64,000 bases of DNA, from positions 1-64,000 of the forward strand of contig NZ_DAIQNN010000003.1 of assembly GCF_036788415.1 (NCBI RefSeq), in the 5' to 3' direction. Numbering within the stretch: position 1 is the first letter of the stretch; the number at the start of each line of letters is the position of its first letter. Positions 36,082 through 45,181 of the stretch are shown here, piece by piece. The notes below the pieces were generated by a model that saw only the letters and a program-made list of their open reading frames with translations, made no database searches and had not been told where the DNA came from. This stretch comes from Rubrimonas sp036788415 (GTDB lineage Bacteria > Pseudomonadota > Alphaproteobacteria > Rhodobacterales > Rhodobacteraceae). A program made the translations under genes and the position numbers.

Positions 36082-37113
36082 ATGAAAAAACTTCTGCTGG
36101 GTTCGGCCGCGGCCGTCGCCCTCACCGCCACCGGCGCAGCTGCGCAGGAATGGTCCGCGAGCGTTGGCGGCTTCTTCACCGGCGCCGTCGCCTACATCGA
36201 CGCCGACCAGGACGGCAACGATTTCGCGCTGAAGCGCGACTCGGAAATCATCTTCAACTTCCGCCTCGTCGCTGACAACGGCCTCACCTTCGGTTCCAAG
36301 TTCGAACTGGAAGTCGGCGACACCTCCTCGGACGGCTCGGCCGATTTCGACGAAGCGTCGGCCTGGGTTCAGGGCTCCTTCGGTCGCGTCGAAGTCGGCG
36401 AGTTCGACGGCGCCGCCGATGGCCCGATGGGGTCGGGCAACGTGGGCGCCGACTTCGTGCGCGCCGCCGACAACACCGGTCTGCTGTTCGACGATTACGA
36501 AGGCGAGGGCGGCACCAGCATCCGCTCGAACGGGGCCGACACCGGCGACTCGCTCAAGGTCGCTTACTTCACTCCGAGCTTCGCCGGCTTCACGGCCGCC
36601 ATCTCGTGGTCGCCGAGCATCTCGCCGACCGGTAACGCCGCCGGCAACGGCATTGCGACCTCGCTCGACGCGGCGGACGAGCAGAACGCCATCGAGATCG
36701 GCGCCCAGTACAAGGGCGAGTTCTCGGGAATTGGCGTGCAGGTCGGCGGCGGCTGGGTGTCCGACACGGTCGCTGGCGCTGACGACGACACGTCCTTCGC
36801 CGGCGGGGCCAAGCTGAGCGCGTTCGGCTTCGACTTCGGCGTCAACTACGGCTACATCGAAGTTGACGAGTCCGATCATCTCGGCGTCGGCCTCGCCTAC
36901 TCGACCGGCCCGTGGAAGATCGGCGCCGACTACGGCACCGTGCTCGACAGCGACAACGCGAACCGCGACGGCGACCAGGGCGTGGCGGCCGGCGTGAGCT
37001 ACTCGCTCGCCCCCGGCGTTGTGACCGGCGGCACGATCGAGTGGGCCGATGACGGCGCGCCCGGCGGCGACGACTCCTACTCGGTCGGCCTCTGGCTCTC
37101 GCTGGCCTACTGA
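36082..37113 (+). CDS. outer-membrane porin (Gram-negative porin family)
   Basis: General-diffusion porin of 343 aa in the Rhodobacter-type family. It begins with a signal peptide MKKLLLGSAAAVALTATGAA, likely cut after AAA, with GAGGGA upstream. The mature N-terminus QEWSASVGGFFTGAVAYID, the acidic loop SFGRVEVGEFDGAADGPMGS and the final aromatic strand SYSVGLWLSLAY are typical of a 16-stranded barrel. Alternating hydrophobic strands are visible throughout. It is followed by a strong terminator and by a paralog. Confidence 0.9.
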   Translation: MKKLLLGSAAAVALTATGAAAQEWSASVGGFFTGAVAYIDADQDGNDFALKRDSEIIFNFRLVADNGLTFGSKFELEVGDTSSDGSADFDEASAWVQGSFGRVEVGEFDGAADGPMGSGNVGADFVRAADNTGLLFDDYEGEGGTSIRSNGADTGDSLKVAYFTPSFAGFTAAISWSPSISPTGNAAGNGIATSLDAADEQNAIEIGAQYKGEFSGIGVQVGGGWVSDTVAGADDDTSFAGGAKLSAFGFDFGVNYGYIEVDESDHLGVGLAYSTGPWKIGADYGTVLDSDNANRDGDQGVAAGVSYSLAPGVVTGGTIEWADDGAPGGDDSYSVGLWLSLAY

Positions 37114-37136
37114 TCGTCCAAGCGGACTTCAAATGT

Positions 37137-37170
37137 AGGGAGCGGCGAAAGCCGCTCCCTTTTTCGTTTT
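37137..37170 (+). terminator. rho-independent terminator after first porin
   Basis: A perfect 10-bp stem AGGGAGCGGC/GCCGCTCCCT with a GAAA tetraloop (37137-37160) is followed by TTTTCGTTTT. It lies 24 bases after the porin stop, the clearest intrinsic terminator in the window, and separates the two porin genes into distinct transcripts. Confidence 0.95.
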
Positions 37171-37231
37171 CGGTCTTCGAACTGTCGCGCAACCGCGGTA
37201 TGAAAGCGCGTTTTTTAAACGGAGCTTTCGG

Positions 37232-38260
37232 ATGGCCCACCTTCGCGCGCTCGCCCTCGGCCTCGCAGCGGTCGCCATCTGTCAGCCCGCCGTCGCCCAG
37301 GAGTGGAGCGCGCGGGTCGGCGGTTATTTCAAGGGGGGCGTCGGCTACATCGACGCCGACCAGAGCGGAAACGATCTCGGTCTCGTGCGCGAGGCCGAAA
37401 TCCATTTCCGGTTCCAGTCCGCCGCAGACAATGGCCTGACATTCGGAACCTATTTCGAGCTCGACGTCGCGGATGCCAGCAGCGACGGCTCCAGCTCTTT
37501 CGACGAGGCGAACCTGTTCGTCTCCGGCGATTTCGGTCGCATCGAGATCGGCGAGCAGGACGGCGCTGGCGACCAGCTCACGCTGACGCCAGCCGGCTGC
37601 AGCGTGTCCTGCTCGGCGGAAGTCGACGGCTTCCTCTTCGACTGGTACTCGGACGATACGAACCTCAACCTGATCAACGATGGCGCCGACTCGAGCGACG
37701 ACCTCAAGGTGACCTACCTGACCCCGACGCTCGGCGCAGGCGCCTTCACCGCCCGCGCGGGCATCTCCTGGGCGCCGACGACGGAGGACAATGGGGTCGC
37801 CACTTCGCTCGACGCGTCCAAGGAGGAGAACTTCATCGAACTCGGACTGCGCGGCGGCGTCGATCTCTCGGGTATCATCGGCCATGAGGCCGATCTCGGC
37901 TTCTCGGGCGCCTTCTTCGACGGCGACAGCTTCGACGACCCCAGCTATGTCTTCGCGTCCAACCTCTCGGCCCGTGGGGTCGGACTCGGCGCGCGCTATT
38001 CCTACCGCAACCCCAATGGCGAGGAGGAAGATTCGCTCTCGGTCGGCGCGCAGTACGAAGGCGGACCCTGGGGCTTCTTCGCCAATTACACGACGATTCT
38101 CGACAGCACGGTGCGCACCGAAGACGACTGGGGCGTGAACTTCGAAGTCGATTACCGCCTGGCGCCGGGCGTGACGGCGGCCGGCATCGTGGAATTCGGC
38201 GACGCGACCGGCGCAGGAGAGAGCGCGGCTGTCGGCGGCGTTCTCTATCTCAACTTCTGA
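37232..38260 (+). CDS. outer-membrane porin, paralog
   Basis: Second porin of 342 aa, clearly related to the first: EWSARVGGYFKGGVGYIDAD resembles EWSASVGGFFTGAVAYIDAD, and FDEANLFVSGDFGRIEIGEQDGAGD keeps the same eyelet loop. A signal peptide (AICQPAVA then QEWS) and GGAG ribosome site are present. Unlike the first copy it has two cysteines (GCSVSCSAE, about residues 124-128), perhaps a disulfide in a loop. A tandem duplication is the simplest origin. Confidence 0.9.
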   Translation: MAHLRALALGLAAVAICQPAVAQEWSARVGGYFKGGVGYIDADQSGNDLGLVREAEIHFRFQSAADNGLTFGTYFELDVADASSDGSSSFDEANLFVSGDFGRIEIGEQDGAGDQLTLTPAGCSVSCSAEVDGFLFDWYSDDTNLNLINDGADSSDDLKVTYLTPTLGAGAFTARAGISWAPTTEDNGVATSLDASKEENFIELGLRGGVDLSGIIGHEADLGFSGAFFDGDSFDDPSYVFASNLSARGVGLGARYSYRNPNGEEEDSLSVGAQYEGGPWGFFANYTTILDSTVRTEDDWGVNFEVDYRLAPGVTAAGIVEFGDATGAGESAAVGGVLYLNF

Positions 38261-38345
38261 CGCTGGCGCTTTTCCTCGCGGCGCGCCCGGATTAGGTCTG
38301 GCGCACCGGGCGGTCGACCCGGCATGGCCAGTGGAGAGCCCCGCG

Positions 38346-39014
38346 ATGTCCCTCGACGACGTGCGCGCCCGCATCGCGCAGGCCGAACGCGACGCCGGTC
38401 GCGCGCCGGGCTCGGTCACGCTGATCGCGGTGTCGAAAGTCCAGCCCGACGCGCGGGTCGACGCGGCGCTCGCCGCGGGCCATCGCGTGTTCGGCGAGAA
38501 CCGCGTGCAGGAGGCGCTGGGCCGCTGGACGGCCCGGCGCGAGGCCCACCCCGATCTGCGCCTGCATCTGATCGGCCCGCTCCAGACCAACAAAGCGCGG
38601 GCCGCGGTGGAGTTCTTCGACGCGATCCATGTGCTCGACCGCCCGAAGCTCGCCGCGAAGCTCGCCGACGCCATCGCCGCAACGGGTCGCGCGCCGGAGC
38701 TGTTCGTCGAGGTCAACACCGGCGAGGAGCCGCAGAAGGCCGGCGTCCTCCCAGCCGAGGCCGACGCCTTCATCGAAGCGTGCCGGCGCGATTGCGGGCT
38801 GCCGCTCGCCGGCCTCATGGCGATCCCCCCCGCCGACGAACCGCCCTCGCCGCATTTCGCGTTGCTGGCGAAGATCGCGGCGCGCAACGGCCTGTCGGGC
38901 CTGTCGATGGGCATGAGCGCGGATTTCGAGGCCGCGATCATGCTCGGCGCGACGCATGTGCGGATCGGCTCGGCGGTGTTCGGCGAGCGCGTCGCGCCTC
39001 ACACGGCCAGATAG
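38346..39014 (+). CDS. yggS: YggS family pyridoxal phosphate-dependent protein
   Basis: PLP homeostasis protein of the YggS/PROSC type, 222 aa. The PLP lysine is in LIAVSKVQPDARVDAALAAG (about residue 34), followed by FGENRVQEA, HLIGPLQTNKAR, VNTGEEPQKAGV and the phosphate-binding LSMGMSADFEAAIMLGATHVRIGSAVFG. I start at MSLDDV, nine bases after GGAGA. Its last 16 bases overlap the end of livF on the opposite strand. Confidence 0.93.
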   Translation: MSLDDVRARIAQAERDAGRAPGSVTLIAVSKVQPDARVDAALAAGHRVFGENRVQEALGRWTARREAHPDLRLHLIGPLQTNKARAAVEFFDAIHVLDRPKLAAKLADAIAATGRAPELFVEVNTGEEPQKAGVLPAEADAFIEACRRDCGLPLAGLMAIPPADEPPSPHFALLAKIAARNGLSGLSMGMSADFEAAIMLGATHVRIGSAVFGERVAPHTAR

Positions 39015-39700
39015 CGCGCGCCGATCTCAGGGTCGGCTTCGAGATCGGCGAAGGCGCCCTCGAACTTCACCTCGCCCTTCTCCAGCACGCAGGCGCGGTC
39101 GGCCACCAGCCGGGCGAAATGCAGGTTCTGCTCGGACAGGAGCACGGTGAGCCCTTCGCCCTTCAGTTGCAGAATCACCCGCGCCATCTGCTCCACGATC
39201 ACCGGCGCGATGCCCTCGGAGGGTTCGTCGAGCAGCACGAGGCTCGGATTGCCCATCAGCGTGCGCGCGATGGTCAGCATCTGCTGCTCGCCGCCAGAGA
39301 GCGCGCCGCCGGGATTGCGCCGCCGCTCGGCGAGGTTGGGGAACAGCGCGAAGAGCCGCTCGACAGTCCAGAACGGCGCGCCGTCGCGCGCCGGGCGCTC
39401 ACCGACAGTCAGATTTTCCTGCACCGTCAATGTCTTGAAGATGCGCCTCTCCTCCGGCACATAGCCGAGCCCCGCCCGGCAGACGAGGTGCGGCGGCTGG
39501 CCCGTGATGTCGCGCCCGTCATAACGCACCGTCCCCGCGCGCGGGCGGACGAGCCCCATGATCGACTTCATCGTGGTGGTCTTGCCCGCCCCGTTGCGCC
39601 CCAGCAACGCCACCACCTCTCCCGCCCGCGCGCTGAGCGAGACGCCGCGCAGGATCTTCGCCGCGCCGTAGAAGCTGTCGATCCCGCGCACTTCAAGCAT
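38999..39700 (-). CDS. livF: branched-chain amino acid-type ABC transporter ATP-binding protein LivF
   Basis: One of two ATPases of a Liv-type importer, 233 aa. Walker A is GRNGAGKTT, signature LSGGEQQMLTIA, Walker B LVLLDEP and H-loop LLSEQNLHFA; EERRIFKTLTVQENLT is typical LivF. It ends the leftward 39-50 kb operon, overlapping livG by eight bases and yggS (convergent) by 16. The neighbouring catabolic genes suggest the substrate is not a plain branched-chain amino acid. Confidence 0.92.
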   Translation of the reverse strand: MLEVRGIDSFYGAAKILRGVSLSARAGEVVALLGRNGAGKTTTMKSIMGLVRPRAGTVRYDGRDITGQPPHLVCRAGLGYVPEERRIFKTLTVQENLTVGERPARDGAPFWTVERLFALFPNLAERRRNPGGALSGGEQQMLTIARTLMGNPSLVLLDEPSEGIAPVIVEQMARVILQLKGEGLTVLLSEQNLHFARLVADRACVLEKGEVKFEGAFADLEADPEIGARYLAV

Positions 39701-40463
39701 CGCGCGCCTCCGCGAAGACCGCCCCGCCCCCGAGATAGACTTCGCGCACCAGCGGGTCGGCCCTGATCTCGTCGGCGCGGCCTTCGGCGATCAGCCGGCC
39801 CCGGTTCAGCACCAGGATGCGGTGGGCGTGGGCGAACACCACGTCCATGTCGTGCTCGGTGAACAGGATCGACACGCCTTGCTCGGCGACGATCCCCGCC
39901 GCGAGCGCCATCAGCTCGATGCGCTCGCGCGGCGCCATGCCGGCGGTCGGCTCGTCCATCAGCAGCAGGCGCGGGCGATGGGCGAGCGCAATGGCGAGTT
40001 CCAGCCGCTTGAGGTCGCCATAGGCGAGCTCGCCGCAGGTCCGCTCGGCCTGGTCGAGCATCGCGACCCGGTCGAGCAGCGCCTCGGCTTCCGCGCGGTG
40101 GCGGCGGGTGGCGCGGCGGAACAGGTCGAACGTCTCGCGGCCTGCGCTGATCAGCGCCATCTGCACGTTCTCGACCACGGTCATCGAGGTGAAGGTGGCG
40201 GTGATCTGGAACGTCCGCCCGACCCCCATCCGCCAGATCTCGCGCGGGCGCCTGCCGAGAAGCTCCGCGCCGTCCAGCCGGACCGAGCCGCTGTCGGCCC
40301 TGATCTGGCCGTTGAGCATGTTGAAGCAGGTGGTCTTGCCGGCCCCGTTCGGCCCGATCAGCGCGAGCAGCTCGCCGCGGCCGAGCGCGAAGGAGACGTC
40401 CTCGACGGCGTGCACCCCGCCATAAGCCTTGCTGAGGCGGGAGATTTCCAGCAGCGCGCTCAT
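39693..40463 (-). CDS. livG: branched-chain amino acid-type ABC transporter ATP-binding protein LivG
   Basis: Partner ATPase, 256 aa. Walker A GPNGAGKTT, VGRTFQITATFTSMTVVENV, signature LAYGDLKRLELA (the LivG variant of LSGG), Walker B LLLMDEP and FTEHDMDVVF are in order. It overlaps the fused permease upstream by four bases and livF downstream by eight, so it is translated from the same mRNA. Confidence 0.92.
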   Translation of the reverse strand: MSALLEISRLSKAYGGVHAVEDVSFALGRGELLALIGPNGAGKTTCFNMLNGQIRADSGSVRLDGAELLGRRPREIWRMGVGRTFQITATFTSMTVVENVQMALISAGRETFDLFRRATRRHRAEAEALLDRVAMLDQAERTCGELAYGDLKRLELAIALAHRPRLLLMDEPTAGMAPRERIELMALAAGIVAEQGVSILFTEHDMDVVFAHAHRILVLNRGRLIAEGRADEIRADPLVREVYLGGGAVFAEARDA

Positions 40464-42307
40464 CCCCGCCTCCGCGCGAACGCCCAGCGTTCGAGCCGAC
40501 GCAGGCCGCCCGCCACCCCGTCGGGCGCCAGGATCACGATGCCGAGGATCGTCAGCCCGAAGATGAACCGCCAGTAGTCGAGCCGAAAGATCGCGTCCTC
40601 AAGCAGGATGAACACGGTCGCGCCGATGATCGGCCCCATCAGCGCCTGCACGCCGCCGAGCAGCACCATCAACAGCGCGTCGAAGGAGCGCGGGATCGCG
40701 AGTTCGTCGGGAAACACGCTGCCCTTTGAGAAGGCGTAGATCGCGCCCGCCAGCCCGCCGAGCGCCGCGGCGATCACGAAAGCGAGCCATTGGTGGCGCT
40801 TGAGGTCGATGCCGATGGCCTCGGCCCGCAGCGCGCTGTCGCGCCCGCCGCGCAGAACATAGCCGAAGGACGCGTGCGCCATCCGCCGCAGCGCCCAGAC
40901 GCCGCCGAGGCACAGGACCAGCGCCATCAGGTAGAAATTGGTCCGGCCCGAGGCCCAGTCGGCGGGCCAGACGCCGAGAATGCCGTCATCGCCGCCAGTC
41001 ACCTCATACCATTGATAGGCGACCGACCAGACGATCTGCGCCGCCGCGAGCGTCAGCATGGCGAAATAGACGCCCGAGCGCTTCACGCAGAACCAGCCCA
41101 CAATCACCGCCGCCGCCGCCGCGGTCAGCGGCCCGAGGACGAGCGCGGGAACCATGCCGAGCCCGAGCAGCTTCACCCCCAGCGCGGCGGCGTAGGCCGA
41201 CAGGCCGAACCACGCCGCATGGCCGAAGGAGGCCATGCCGCCGATCCCCATGATGAAGTGCAGGCTCGCGGCGAAGAGCGCGAAGATCAGCACGTCCTTG
41301 ATGAGCAGCAGCCCGAAATCGCCCGCGACGAGCGGCGCGAGCGCGAGCGCCGCCACCGCGCCCCAGATCAGCGCGAGGCGCGGCCCGGTGGCGAGCTTCA
41401 GCGGCTCCTCGTTGAGCATCGGCGGGTGGTCGCCGGTCTCGGGGCGGCCCATCAGCCCGTAGGGGCGCAGGATCAGCACGACGCCCATCACGATGAAGGG
41501 CAGCACCAGCGTGATCTGCGGCAGGATCAGCAGCGCGAAGGCGTTGAGTTCGGAGATCAGCATCGCCGCCAGAAACGCGCCGGCCACACTGCCGAGCCCG
41601 CCGACCACCACCACCACGAACACGTCGGCGATGATCGTCAGGTCCATGTGCAGCGTCACCGCCTCGCGCGGGACTTGCAGCGCGCCGCCGAGGCCCGCGA
41701 GGAAGGCGCCGAGGAAGAACACGGAGCTGAACAGAAGCCGCTGGTTGACGCCGAGGGCGGCCACCATCTCGCGGTCCTCGGTGGCGGCGCGCACGAGCAC
41801 GCCCCAGCGGGTGCGGTGGAAAAGCAGCCAGAGCAGGCCCATGATCGCGGGGCCGACGACGATCAGGAACAGGTCGTATTCGGGGATCGGCTCGCCCATG
41901 ATCCGAACGGCGCCTGTCAGCCCCGGCGCGCGGGGCCCGAGCAGATCCTCGCCGCCCCAGATGTAGAGGGCGGCGTCCTGCACGATCAGCACCACGCCGA
42001 AAGTCGCCACCAGCTGGAACAGCTCCGGCGCCTGGTAGATGCGGCGCAGCACCAGCATCTCCATCGCGACGCCCAGCAGGCCGACGATGGTCGCCGCGCC
42101 CAGCACCGAGGCCCAGAAGCTGAGGCCCGAGAGCGGCGCGGAATTGACCAGCGAATAGGCCAGATAGGCGCCGAGCATGTAGAAGGAGCCATGCGCGAAG
42201 TTCACGATCCGCGTGACGCCGAAGATGATCGACAGGCCCGAGGCGACGAGGAACAGCGACGAGGCGGAGGCGAGGCCGGTCAGGAACTGGCCGAGATAGA
42301 AGCCCAA
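40460..42307 (-). CDS. fused LivH-LivM ABC transporter permease
   Basis: A single 615-aa membrane protein holds both permeases of the importer. Residues about 1-290 are LivH-like (GLSIIFGVTRIVNFAHGSFYMLG start; ATEDREMVAALGV EAA region; VVVVVGGLGSVAGAFLAAM). Residues about 310-615 are LivM-like (MGIGGMASFGHAAWFGLSAYAAAL; RDSALRAEAIGID EAA region; VLLGGVQALMGPIIGA). The linker near residue 285-305 is charged and proline-containing. No break in the frame is visible, so this is a fusion. It follows the binding protein by 190 bases. Confidence 0.9.
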   Translation of the reverse strand: MGFYLGQFLTGLASASSLFLVASGLSIIFGVTRIVNFAHGSFYMLGAYLAYSLVNSAPLSGLSFWASVLGAATIVGLLGVAMEMLVLRRIYQAPELFQLVATFGVVLIVQDAALYIWGGEDLLGPRAPGLTGAVRIMGEPIPEYDLFLIVVGPAIMGLLWLLFHRTRWGVLVRAATEDREMVAALGVNQRLLFSSVFFLGAFLAGLGGALQVPREAVTLHMDLTIIADVFVVVVVGGLGSVAGAFLAAMLISELNAFALLILPQITLVLPFIVMGVVLILRPYGLMGRPETGDHPPMLNEEPLKLATGPRLALIWGAVAALALAPLVAGDFGLLLIKDVLIFALFAASLHFIMGIGGMASFGHAAWFGLSAYAAALGVKLLGLGMVPALVLGPLTAAAAAVIVGWFCVKRSGVYFAMLTLAAAQIVWSVAYQWYEVTGGDDGILGVWPADWASGRTNFYLMALVLCLGGVWALRRMAHASFGYVLRGGRDSALRAEAIGIDLKRHQWLAFVIAAALGGLAGAIYAFSKGSVFPDELAIPRSFDALLMVLLGGVQALMGPIIGATVFILLEDAIFRLDYWRFIFGLTILGIVILAPDGVAGGLRRLERWAFARRRG

Positions 42308-42460
42308 ATGGCGGTCTCCTTGTCGGGCGGGGAGGCGGGGCGGGCGCGGGGAGGTCGGCCCCGCCGCGCCCGGGAGTCGGCTCGGGTCCGAACTCGTTGC
42401 CGTTGTTTTTATTGGCCTTTTCTTGGCAAAGATTCCGTGAATCGGTCAATGCCGGCAGGC

Positions 42461-42484
42461 GGGCCGCCCGCGCGGGGGCGGCCC
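42461..42484 (-). terminator. GC hairpin between binding protein and permease genes
   Basis: On the transcript, 9-bp arms GGGCCGCCC/GGGCGGCCC enclose a six-base loop, 13 bases after the binding-protein stop. No U-run follows, so it is probably an mRNA-stabilising or partially terminating hairpin that lets the binding protein outnumber the permease, a common layout in ABC operons. The rest of the 190-base gap holds no gene. Confidence 0.5.
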
Positions 42485-42497
42485 GGCCTGGCTCGCC

Positions 42498-43697
42498 TCA
42501 CTCGGCGGGGCGCAGCTTCGCCGCGTCCTCGTCGGAGGGCAGGTAGTCGGCGCCGTCGGCGTAGCGCCAGTCGACCATCACGCCCTTGCCGTCCTTCACC
42601 GCGAGCCGGCCGACCCAGGCGCCCATCGTCGCCTGATGGTCCGACGCGCGGAAGCGCACCGGCCCGACCGGCGTGTCGATGGTCAGGTCCTCCATCGCGG
42701 CGAGCAGGTCGTCGGTCTCGAGCGAGGCCGCCTTCTCGAGCACGGCGGCGACCGCCAGCAGGCTGTTGTAGCCGACGATCGAGCCGACTTTCGGCTCTTC
42801 GCCCCAGCGCGCCTTGTAGGCCTCGCGGAAGGGGTTGTGCTCGGGCGTGTCGATCTGCTCGGGCGGATAGCCGGTCACGAGCCAGCCTTCGGGCGCTTCC
42901 GCGCCCAGCGGGTCGAGATATTCCGGCTCGCCCGACAGGATGCTGACGACCTCGCGCCCCTCGAACAGCCCGCGCACAGTTCCTTCGCGGACGAACTTGG
43001 CGAGGTCGCCGCCGAAGGTGACGTTGTAGATCGCGTCGGGCTCCATGGCCTCGAGCGCGCGCACCACGGGGCCGGCGTCGATCTTGAACAGCACCGGCCA
43101 CTGCTCGCCGACCCATTCCACATCGGGCTGGCGGGCGCCCAGCTCGCGCTTGAACGCCTCCACCGCCTCCTGCCCGTAGGCGTAGTTCGGCGCGACCGTC
43201 GCCCAGCGCTTGGCGCCGAGCTTGGCGGCTTCCTCGGCCAGCATCGCGGCCTGCATCGTCGTGTTGGGTCGCAGACGGTAGGTGTAGCGGTTGCCGCTCG
43301 ACCAGGTGACCGCGTCGGCCAGCGGCTCGGCGGCGATGAACAGCACCTGCCGCTGCTTGGCGACGTCCGACACGGCGAGGCCGATGTTGGAGAGGAACGT
43401 GCCGAAGAGCAGCGTCACGTTTTCGCGCGAGATCAACTCTTCGGCGATCTTCACGGCGTCGCCGGGGCTCGCCGCGTCGTCGCGCCAGAGCACTTCGATG
43501 GGGCGCCCGTCGCGCACGCCGCCGGCGGCGTTGACCTGCTCGAGCGCCAGCTCCCACCCCTTCTTGTAAGGGTCGGTGAAGGCGGTCATGCGGGTGTAGC
43601 TGTTGATCTCGCCGACCCGGATCGGATCGGCCGCCAGAGCCGGGGAGCAGACCGCAAGGGCTGCCGCAAGGGCCAGGGTCGCGCGTCTCGTGAACAT
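42498..43697 (-). CDS. Liv-type ABC transporter substrate-binding protein
   Basis: Periplasmic binding protein of the amide/branched-chain type (type I fold), 399 aa. I start at MFTRRATLALAAALAVCSPA (signal peptide cut after ALA), eight bases after GAGAGG; a GTG three codons earlier is possible but too near that site. IRVGEINSYTRMTAF, NAAGGVRDGRPIEVLWRDD and LLFGTFLSN define the first lobe. The ligand is unknown; its operon suggests an N-heterocycle or its breakdown product rather than leucine. Confidence 0.9.
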   Translation of the reverse strand: MFTRRATLALAAALAVCSPALAADPIRVGEINSYTRMTAFTDPYKKGWELALEQVNAAGGVRDGRPIEVLWRDDAASPGDAVKIAEELISRENVTLLFGTFLSNIGLAVSDVAKQRQVLFIAAEPLADAVTWSSGNRYTYRLRPNTTMQAAMLAEEAAKLGAKRWATVAPNYAYGQEAVEAFKRELGARQPDVEWVGEQWPVLFKIDAGPVVRALEAMEPDAIYNVTFGGDLAKFVREGTVRGLFEGREVVSILSGEPEYLDPLGAEAPEGWLVTGYPPEQIDTPEHNPFREAYKARWGEEPKVGSIVGYNSLLAVAAVLEKAASLETDDLLAAMEDLTIDTPVGPVRFRASDHQATMGAWVGRLAVKDGKGVMVDWRYADGADYLPSDEDAAKLRPAE

Positions 43698-43761
43698 CGG
43701 TCTCACCTCTCTGTTGTCATGGTCGCAAGCCCCGCGCTCTGCCGGCGCGGTGGATGGTTGG

Positions 43762-44346
43762 TCAGCGCAGCCCGTCCTCGCCTGTCACCTGATCGACGGT
43801 CAGCCCGCCGACCCGCGCATGGGGCCGCCCGCCCATGGTCATCGCCAGAGCATAGACGATCTCGCGCGGGCGCGGCGCGTCGGGAATGCGGATCTCGATG
43901 GCGTCGAAATGGCTGCGCACATAGGCCGCCTCGCGGTGGCCTAGCGGCAGGTCGAGGCTGGCGCCGACGCCGCCGAGCTTCATCGCCGACGGCACGATGG
44001 CCTTCGCGCCGCCGAGCAGTTCGCGCATCGCGTAGCCGCCGGGGACATGCCAGAGCGCGCCGTGCTCGCTCTCGCCCTCGGCGCCGACGATGGCGCCCTT
44101 GCCGTAGCTCTCCACCGCCGAAGGCTCGCCGCCGAGCAGCGCGAGGAGGCGCTGCGACAGCTCCAGCCCGAGCGGTTTCAGATCGTCCATGAAGCCCGCG
44201 ATGTCGGGCTCGAAGCGCCCGGCGAAGGGATTGGCGATCACCGCCGCCGCCCAGGCGCGCAGGATCGGGCGCGCGAGAGGGGCGCCGCCCTCGTGGCGGA
44301 TTTCCTCGAGATGCGTCGCGATCTTGCGGATCGCCGGCTCAGGCAT
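43762..44346 (-). CDS. amino acid synthesis (DUF1185) family protein
   Basis: A 194-aa protein of the AA_synth/DUF1185 family (PF06684): MPEPAIRKIATHLEEIRHEGGAP, then GAIVGAEGESEHGALWHVPGGYAMRELLGGAKAIVPSAMK and a final SHFDAIEIRIPDAPRPREIVYALAMTMGGRPHARVGG. The family name is historic; its reaction is not established to my knowledge. It overlaps the UPF0280 gene by eight bases and precedes the binding protein, so it belongs to the catabolic operon. No signal peptide or membrane helix is seen. Confidence 0.85.
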   Translation of the reverse strand: MPEPAIRKIATHLEEIRHEGGAPLARPILRAWAAAVIANPFAGRFEPDIAGFMDDLKPLGLELSQRLLALLGGEPSAVESYGKGAIVGAEGESEHGALWHVPGGYAMRELLGGAKAIVPSAMKLGGVGASLDLPLGHREAAYVRSHFDAIEIRIPDAPRPREIVYALAMTMGGRPHARVGGLTVDQVTGEDGLR

Positions 44347-45181
44347 GGGCCACCTCTCTCACGCGCGCAGCGCCCACCAGCCGCGCCGCCCCCCGCAGAC
44401 GCAACGCCGCGCCGAGGATCAGGCCGACGCGCAGCATCGCCTCGGCCCGCGCGGCGCCGCGCGCCAGCGCCGCCTCGGTCTCAGCCTGCGCGAGCGGCCC
44501 GACTGACGCAACCGCCAGCCGCGCGCCGAGGTCGCTGTCGTCGCGCAGGATGTTGGCGGGGATGCGGCGGATCGCGGGATGGCCCGGCAGATCGACCGCG
44601 TTGGCGATCAGCGTCGCCGCGGCGTCCGCCGCCGCCGCCGATCCCGCGAGCACCGTGACGGCGTCGGCGATCCCGAGCGACAGGCTGCGCCCGCCCTGTC
44701 CGCTGGTGGCGACGCCGCCAGCGCCGCTTTCCGCGTCGAGGGTCAGCGCGCCGTCAACCCGCCCGTCCTCCTGCGCCAGCGCGACGGTGAAGCGGGCGTC
44801 GCCGCTCAGATGCAGGGCGATGTCGCCGCCATTGTTGACATAGGCGCGCCGGAGGGGCCCAGTGGCGCGCATCGTCGCCAGAACTTCATCCGCCACGGCG
44901 CCGGCGACGGCGGCCATCGGCGTGACGAACTCGGCCGCGGCGTGCGGGGCGACCGCCGCGACCATGCGCCGGGCCACCGCGCCGGAGGGCGCGGGACCGT
45001 CTGGCGAGCGCAGGCGCGGAAGTTCGGCGACAAGCTCGCTCAGGATCGTCGCGAAGCGCGCCCGAGCGGCGTGGAGCGCAGTCTCGGCGGCGGGGCCCTC
45101 CGCCGCCACGATCAGGTCGATGGGGCCGTGCTGCAGGTGCAGCCGTCCATCCGCCAGACGCGCCGCCGTGGGTCCGCTCAT
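44339..45181 (-). CDS. UPF0280 family protein (ApbE-like fold)
   Basis: A 280-aa protein of UPF0280, related to the ApbE flavin-transferase superfamily. The motif RRAYVNNGGDIALHLSGD (about residues 111-128) resembles the ApbE NxGGD element, and GVATSGQGGRSLSLGIADAVTVLA holds the other conserved block. It has no signal peptide, so it would act in the cytosol. Overlaps tie it to the reductase-like gene (four bases) and to DUF1185. Whether it transfers flavin to the neighbouring enzyme is only a hypothesis. Confidence 0.87.
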   Translation of the reverse strand: MSGPTAARLADGRLHLQHGPIDLIVAAEGPAAETALHAARARFATILSELVAELPRLRSPDGPAPSGAVARRMVAAVAPHAAAEFVTPMAAVAGAVADEVLATMRATGPLRRAYVNNGGDIALHLSGDARFTVALAQEDGRVDGALTLDAESGAGGVATSGQGGRSLSLGIADAVTVLAGSAAAADAAATLIANAVDLPGHPAIRRIPANILRDDSDLGARLAVASVGPLAQAETEAALARGAARAEAMLRVGLILGAALRLRGAARLVGAARVREVAHA

